Positions 57,530 through 64,000 of a DNA stretch of 64,000 bases are shown piece by piece (positions within the stretch are counted from its first letter, which is position 1; each line of letters starts with the position of its first letter). The DNA is taken from assembly GCF_000283155.1 (NCBI RefSeq), contig NW_004454182.1, forward strand, positions 5,195,378 to 5,259,377. The letters are read 5' to 3'. A program made the translations under genes and the position numbers. The notes under the pieces were generated by a model that saw only the letters and a program-made list of their open reading frames with translations, did not search any database and was not told where the DNA came from. This stretch comes from Ceratotherium simum simum. Lineage: Eukaryota > Chordata > Mammalia > Perissodactyla > Rhinocerotidae.

Positions 57530-58350
57530 TTGCGCAAGCCAAAATCTTTGGAGTTATCCTTGTCCCCCCCAAGTCAGTCTACACAACCTACTGATCGACA
57601 AACCCTGTCAACTCGGCCTTTAGCATGAAACCAGAATCCAACCACTTCTCACCACTCTCAGCATAGCCTGAGTCAGAGTTGTCTCCCACCTTGATTATCA
57701 CCAAGTCTTGCTAGCTGTATCCCTAAATCCACCCTTGCCCTCTACAGGCTGCTCTCAACAGCAGCCAGAGGATCTGTTAAAGTAAAATTCATGTCTTTTC
57801 ACGCTTCTGCTCACTACCCGCTGACAAATCCCACCTCACTGAGTGTAAAAGCCAGGTCCCTTACGACGGCCTCCGAAGCCCTCGGTGATGTGGCCTCAAC
57901 GGCGTCTTCAGCTTCCTTTCTTCTACTCACTCTGCTCGGGCCACACCGACCTCTTGGCTGTTTCGTGAAAGATCTGACATATTCCCACCTCAGGGCCTTT
58001 GCCTTATTACCCCCTGAACCCACAGTGCTCTGACCTCGTGTGTTCTCATGGCTTCTTCCTCGCTGTCTTCATCTCTCAGGTCAAATATCTGCGCATTAGT
58101 GAGGTTGTCTCTGGCCACCACTTCTTAAATAGCGAAAATGAAAACGGAATCCTTTTTCGGGAATCCTTATCCCTTTCACTCTGCTTTATTTTTCTCTTAA
58201 CATTTGCACCAACATCTTAAATATTTAGAAAAGATTTCTGTCTCTCCACTCACCATGAAGGTCCCCCGGGAAAGACATTTTACCTTCTTGTCCCCGACTG
58301 TACGTCTAATGTCTAGCAAATAATAGGTGCTCAAAAATACGTCTTGAGTG
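57530..58350 (+). mobile_element. L2 LINE, long 3' segment
   Basis: About 820 collinear bases of L2: 'caaaatctttggagttatcc', 'ctctacaggctgctctcaac', 'agcagccagaggatctgtta', 'taaaagccaggtcccttacg', 'cctcagggcctttgcc', 'catctctcaggtcaaatatc', and the 3' side 'aatgtctagcaaataatagg'. It is the longest L2 piece here and accounts for several 60-80 codon frames at 57791-58220. Confidence 0.9.
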
Positions 58351-58370
58351 CAATCCTGCAACTAAATTTT

Positions 58371-58515
58371 CTCATGCATTATCTAGTTAAATATTTTAAT
58401 GTTTAAATTAACTCGTGGATCATCTAAGTATTTTAATATTTAAATTAGCTCATGGATTATCTATTTAAATAGTTTAATATTTAAATTAGCCCATGGATTA
58501 TCTATTTAATTTATA
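58371..58515. repeat. AT-rich minisatellite, about 3.6 units of 37-41 bp
   Basis: Successive units begin at 'ctcatgcattatct', 'ctcgtggatcatct', 'ctcatggattatct' and 'cccatggattatct', each followed by 'tttaatatttaaatta'-like sequence. Spacings are about 41, 37 and 41. It lies just downstream of the L2 3' end. Confidence 0.9.
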
Positions 58516-61500
58516 ACAATTAAATATTGTTTCCAATGAACTTCAAAATCCCTGTCTTAATGTCCCCAGTGCTTGTGCCCCCTGCTGTCCCTTTTATTTA
58601 AACCCAAGGAGCTGTTTGCCAGGAGCTGTTTGAGGATCAAAGGATATGAGTGAGGAAAACATATAGGTCCCTGCCCTATAGCTTCTGTCTCACACATTTT
58701 CATGAGATTTTTAGTTAGTTGGGCAAGCTTTAAAGTATGTACGTCTAGTTACTCATATAAACTAAAATCCCAGGATAAATACAAATAATAATTCTCTTAT
58801 TGTAAAAGTACTGCATAGTACATATATTTCTTATCCCAATGATTATTAACAGTTATTTCATCTTGTGATACTAAACCTATATTTTACTTGGTGAAATATA
58901 TTGTTTTATGGAATAAATATGCATTTGTGCAATTGGGGTCAACATTTTTTAAATCACTGACAGCTAAAATAAACTTCTCAAAAAGTATGTTACTAAGTAT
59001 TTGAATGAGAACAATATTTTACCCTGTTCCACCATTTATTTATGATACCTAAACACAAAGAACCATAACCTGAGCCTGGGGTTTTCAGCAGTATGGTTTA
59101 TTGACAACACAAGCCTGTGAATTCTTCACTTCTTTATAGGTAGAGAACTTCATTGTGAATGTACAAGAAGTGTCTTAGTTCTCATGTTTATGTTATGAGC
59201 ATTACAATGAACACTTCCATGTTAAGAGAATTTTTCTTTCAAGTCAATTATTTCTATATAATTATCTGTGAAATTATGAGCCAATAGAGCATACATTGAA
59301 TACATAGACTAGTAATAGAAAAATTTCAGGTGGCTTCTATCTTCAAATGTTCTACCGCAACCCACAATGTGTGGTTCATCTCTCTACGCCTTGAGTCTTC
59401 TTTGAATGTGAATCAAATTCCCAGTGACACATGCAGTTGTTCATTTTATTTCTGCAAAGCAAATGTGGGACCTAATCGATAGTATAGCTTGCACTACTTT
59501 AAGAGGTTCCTGTCCACTACTGGATTTCTCCAACTGTAAAAAAAATGTTTTTCATATCTGGATTTAAACCTGCTTTCTCATAACTTATGTTGATTGCGAT
59601 GCTTATTTTCCTGTTACGTGGTCTCTTATTTTACTCCTAAAACAAAAAAAGAAGCAAAGATCAAATAATTAGTAGCCTGTCTGAATAAATGTTATCTTCT
59701 GTAAAAATCTGATATAACGAAGAGAGATTTTTAGATAAAAATTCATTTTTAAATATCTTCCATATGAGAGAAATAACCTAACAGGAATTCAATGAATATA
59801 TTCACTCTCTGAAAACTTAAACCTATTAAAGTACAACCATGAGATGATATAAACATTTACATACAAATTACTGCATTGATTTGGAAAACCCCAAGCAAGA
59901 AAATATAAAAATTAATTAGACCACAATAAATTTTTTCTATTGTTTTACATGCACATTTTATTTTGCCCAAACCAGGTAATTTAATATAGTAAATGTAATG
60001 TTTTAACTTTAGAGTCTGGGGGCTATAAACCTGAATTACTCTTCTAAAGATTCTTTTCAAGTTGACAGGACAATGAAGCCCTACACTAAAGAAATGAAGA
60101 GCCTATTCCTATAATTAATGTAATTAATTTTAAAGCATTAAGATTTTAAAATGACTCATAAAAAAACCCCACAAGAAATGCATTTCCTTTTCCCACAGTT
60201 AAGTTCTATATTTCTGATTGTACCTTTCTGTGGAATTCAGAAATGTTAGATTGACTTTTTAATTACCTCTCCAATGACCACTGATGTGGCTGACCTTGAA
60301 GGCAATATTAATTACCTGATCTAATATCTAGCAGGAGCATATTATTAAAGAAGCTATCATTGTGCTTTACTTCATGCAGTGGCAAATATCTAATCATTTT
60401 AGTGTGATCCTAAAATAGAAATTTTGCAGTTTTGAAGTTTGTGTATGAGAAAAAATATTAATAATAAATAATGCATTGTACACTCATGAAATATGCACAA
60501 ATTGTGTGATTATTAATTTTTCTGAGATATCCTACTATAAACAGCAAGGCAGATAGTTGTCTATTTACCCACTTGAAGACATTTTTATAGTTGATGTACA
60601 TGGATTTTTTGAGAATTGGCTTTGTGTAGGCTTTAGATCAAGAGAAAATTTGTCCTCATCTCTAGGTCATTAGAAAAGATTCCTAGAGAAAGTTGGATGT
60701 GAATAAGGAAGAAACATTCAAGCAGGGAATACATAGAGACTTATTTCAAATGTAACAAAAGTTAATAATTTAGAAGATGTAGAACTTTGAGACTAGAAGT
60801 TTTAAAAATATAAAGTGAAGGTAAATTTCCCAGTATGACAGATATATACTAGTGTGAAATTACAAAAAGCTTCAGCAATAAATGAACGAGAACAAAATCG
60901 TTCAAATGTCTGTGCAATTGATTTGTGTAACTTTCTTAGTGAACTATAAAATACACTGAAATTAATTTGGGGAAAATTTCAAATAGTACATATACTTTAC
61001 TGGAAGTGATAAGAGGGGGTAAGTTGTTCAATGCATACGGATAGTCAGATATACTATGAGTCAGATTATATAGAGGGAAAAAAACAAATCCAAAGAGATG
61101 GTAACAATGATTAAAAAAAAATTCATAGCCAGGATTTGGAGTTTTAGTAGGAACCACCTGGTCAGTTAGGGATGAAAGTGAAAGGACTTATCTCACTCTT
61201 CTTTTAGTCTTATCTAAAGTTTACACAAAAGGACATTTACGGTGACACATCTGAGGCCAATCTCTTTTATCCCCTTGAACTCCTTGAACAGTGACTCCAA
61301 CTTCTAGAATCATTCTTAATATAGTGATGATACCAGAGATTATGGGGCCCCTGTGTAGTGGCCACAAGCTTGGCAGTAGCGCTTTTCATCCATAAGGGGG
61401 TCCAGCTGAGTATCAGAGACAGCTTTCCCGAAACTGATACCCTCAGGTCCCGAAGTTCAGACACCTCCACAACTCACCACAGCTTCCCACTGAAGTCTCC

Positions 61501-61879
61501 CTCAGAGCCCTCAGCCCAGCTGGGTGCCCTCTGTCTAATCATTCCAAATGCTTTCTCTATTAATAGTCTCTAATGTAGCTCTAAAGAGTCATTTGTTGGA
61601 CTAGGCCATCTTTAAAGGCCTATTTCATACGAAAGTAGTAGGAAATAGATGAAGAAAAATGTTCAAGATTTACAAAAACATTCTGAATTATATTCCCTAT
61701 AATGTTAAATATCAGAAATAGTAGCTCACCTAAGATTACCAATGGGAGAGGGGTATCTGGAAAACCAATATATAGGGTTTTAAATCAAAGATGTCTTTCA
61801 ATGGATAATGGGTACAGGTCTATACTGTCATTCAATGGCATGGTGGACTATACTGTGAAACAGAAGTGTTACGCGTGGA
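58516..61879. other. Long AT-rich unique stretch, no gene seen
   Basis: About 3.4 kb without a repeat family I can name and without a convincing exon. Frames at 59857-60060, 60936-61157 and 61267-61573 have no domain. Confidence 0.5.
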
Positions 61880-61985
61880 TGGCGTATTCACGCTACCACT
61901 TACTAGGGATCTGAATTGACATGTGACTTAATCACTTTCTGTAGCCTCAGGAATCTGTTTGTTTAAATGTAGGACTCTGAGTCGG
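61880..61985 (-). mobile_element. MIR SINE fragment, reversed
   Basis: 'cgctaccacttactagggat', 'gacatgtgacttaatcactt', 'tctgtagcctcaggaatctg' in reversed MIR order. Confidence 0.65.
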
Positions 61986-62069
61986 GTGATATATTTAGTT
62001 CAACCTGTTACTATCCTATAGTCTTGTTTCCTGGATTATGATCCTATAATCCTGTAAGGGCTACCAAGT

Positions 62070-62440
62070 AGTTGCTGCCTCTAAAGAATTACAATCTAGA
62101 TAGGGAACAAAATTAATGTATTAATCAAGAGCTAAACTACATGGCAAATATATATGTAGAACAATGAAAATAACAGTATTAATTGACATAAAACTTGGGG
62201 AGATTTCAGAAACAGAGGAACTTTGAGCTGAGAAGGAGGCAAGCATCCTAGGCAGGGGAATAGACACAAGAAAGGTTTTGGAAGCATGTGTGAGAACTCT
62301 GAGGAAATAAACCACAGTATAAAAGAAGTGAAACAAAGGAGTTTAGATTTGATGACAAAACCAAAGAGAGAAGTTTCTTAAACAAAATAGTAACAAAGTG
62401 AAAGCAATATTTAAGAAATAGTAGTCTGGCAGTGGTGAAG
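62070..62440 (-). mobile_element. L2 LINE fragment, reversed (first of two)
   Basis: 'aagaattacaatctagatag', 'actttgagctgagaaggagg', 'gcaagcatcctaggcagggg', 'gaagcatgtgtgagaactct', 'ggagtttagatttgatgaca': reversed L2 order. Confidence 0.7.
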
Positions 62441-62442
62441 GG

Positions 62443-62835
62443 TTTATTCACTCAACAAATATTTATTGAGTGCAAATTATATGCCAAGAACCCTGCTAAG
62501 CACTGAAAATTCAGATATGAACAAGTAGACACACCTTTTCCAGCACCATGAAGGTCTCGAGCATAGCAGTGGTAAGAGTCAGATGTAATAAACACTACAT
62601 TTTGGGGTGGCACCTACCCAGTCTGGGAGATGGGGTCAAAGAAGATTTCTAGGAGATAGTGACTTTTGTTTTGAAACTGGAAAGTTGGAATTAGCCAGGA
62701 AAGGTAGGTGACATGGGCCCGATGGTTGGTGGGGAGTGTTCCAGACAGAAGGACCAGCTTCTGCTAAAGTTCCAAAGAGAAAGAGAGATAAGGTGGGAAG
62801 ATGAACTAGGATGCTGTCATAATTATCCAAGCATG
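62443..62835 (-). mobile_element. L2 LINE 3' end, reversed (second of two)
   Basis: Begins again at the L2 terminus with 'tcactcaacaaatatttatt', then 'atgccaagaaccctgctaag', 'ggagatagtgacttttgttt' and 'gtgttccagacagaaggacc'. Because it restarts at the 3' terminus, it is a separate insertion from the copy immediately to the left. Confidence 0.82.
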
Positions 62836-64000
62836 GGCTAATAATAGTCTACAGCAAATTGGTAGCCATAAGAAGGGAAAGTAAAATACAAATATGAGAG
62901 GTATTTTATCATAATGATAAGCTACAAGTATACATTCAGAGAGATCTAATATCAAAATTTAAGCAGTTAAAAGGTAAATCATTCTCCATAATTTTGTTAT
63001 TCAAATAGCCAAAGAAATACATGCAAAACGCCTTCTGCCTTTATTTTAATATACACATCAGGATAAATTGGAGATTATAACATATTTACTTGCCATTTTG
63101 AAGATAGAGGAAAATCTTTATAATTTAGACCATTTAATGAGCATAATTTTAGGAAAGTAATATGCAGATTATTTTGTCACCTTTTATCTTAGATCATCTT
63201 TGGAATGCCATTTACCAGAGTTAGAAAGTTTAATTTCCTTTTCTCTCTGTTTTATCTCTTAGGTAATAATTTGAAATCAATTATTTCACTTTTGTCATAC
63301 TTTGCTTCTCTTTCTGAGAAGAGAGAAACATTTCTCATTTCCATATAGCAGATATAATGAAGGTAAATGGACGCTTTAAAATCCTAGGCTAAATATTCTG
63401 AGTAAAATCTCCTAGATTTTATATATGCCTTTGTTATCTACGTATCAGATGACTGCTGCATAAATCTGGAAAAAGTTTAACTCACGATTTTTTTTTTTTT
63501 AAAGTTCGTTTATGGACTTTTACTGCAGTGAATTCAAAAACAAAGAAGTTAATTTTAAAAGCTCATTTTATTGAGTTAACAGTGAATTAAAAAACCAATG
63601 AAATTAATTTTTAGAGCCATTTAATTTAGTTCAGAAACGAGTGAGACTCTTTTATTAACTTAATTATTTTGGAATTCAGTGTTTTCAAGTCCAATAAATG
63701 TTATGTATTTTATTTCCAATTAACTTCGTTGTGCTCTGAGTCGTGGTTGCTCTCTCTGTGTGTGGCTAAATCTCACTTCTCATTTTGCACATGGGCTGAC
63801 CCATTCACAGATGGGCTAGTTTCAGTGTAAGGAGGCTAGATATAAGTATATCACACCTTGAAAAACTTAGCATTTTGCTTATTATTATTTTAATTCTCAG
63901 AATTGATTTATTCCCGTGCAACAGAAGAGCAGCAAGTCAGCGGTCTTCTAACTGTTGCCAAGGATATAAACTGTGTCATGTTCATTGTCTGTGATGTCCT
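62836..64000. other. AT-rich unique DNA to the window end
   Basis: Contains a T-tract at 63487-63500 and a slightly more complex end (63720-64000). No gene or named repeat. Confidence 0.5.

Noticed and set aside
58371..58515. CRISPR-like array of regularly spaced repeats
   Set aside because: Units are contiguous AT-rich tandem repeats without unique spacers, in a mammalian context.

Overview
The window is nuclear DNA of a placental mammal. Its most diagnostic content is eight copies of a tRNA-headed SINE of the ERE (equine repetitive element) type, several with intact target-site duplications. This SINE group belongs to odd-toed ungulates (horses, rhinoceroses, tapirs), so I place the sequence in Perissodactyla; I cannot tell horse from rhinoceros or tapir by eye. 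The rest of the repeat content is ordinary for mammals: L1 and L2 LINEs, MIR SINEs, MaLR-type LTRs, and short DNA transposons of the MER2, MER58 and other hAT groups. The unique DNA is strongly AT-rich.

I recognise no protein-coding gene, no complete exon of a known gene and no RNA gene. The window is best read as a gene desert or the inside of a very long intron. The long open frames are pieces of L1 ORF2, shadows of SINE copies and simple repeats, or chance.

Layout. 1-8.7 kb: unique AT-rich DNA with one ERE, L2 pieces, two MER2 copies and MIRs. 8.7-9.5 kb: two MaLR LTRs in opposite orientation, 52 bases apart. 9.5-15.9 kb: an hAT element, MIRs and an LTR-like 3' end at 14.1-14.7 kb. 15.9-24.3 kb: three EREs, a third MER2 and two unique stretches that may be functional (18.2-18.45 kb and 21.5-21.9 kb). 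24-35 kb: EREs, an L1 3' end, L2 pieces and a CA repeat, with the closest inverted ERE pair at 33.6-35.0 kb. 35-44 kb: AT palindromes, MER58, a GGAA tract and a stack of L1 fragments. 44-49.4 kb: a long-form ERE, L2, and a relatively young L1 with a 5' inversion. 49-64 kb: MIRs, a third MaLR LTR, a long L2, an AT-rich minisatellite and two consecutive L2 copies.

Nothing looks like an undescribed biological system. The best leads are the L1 inversion, whose breakpoints show how it was made; the CpG-retaining non-repetitive blocks at 18.2 and 28.6 kb that could be conserved enhancers; and a splice-acceptor-like site followed by a short open frame at 21.8 kb.
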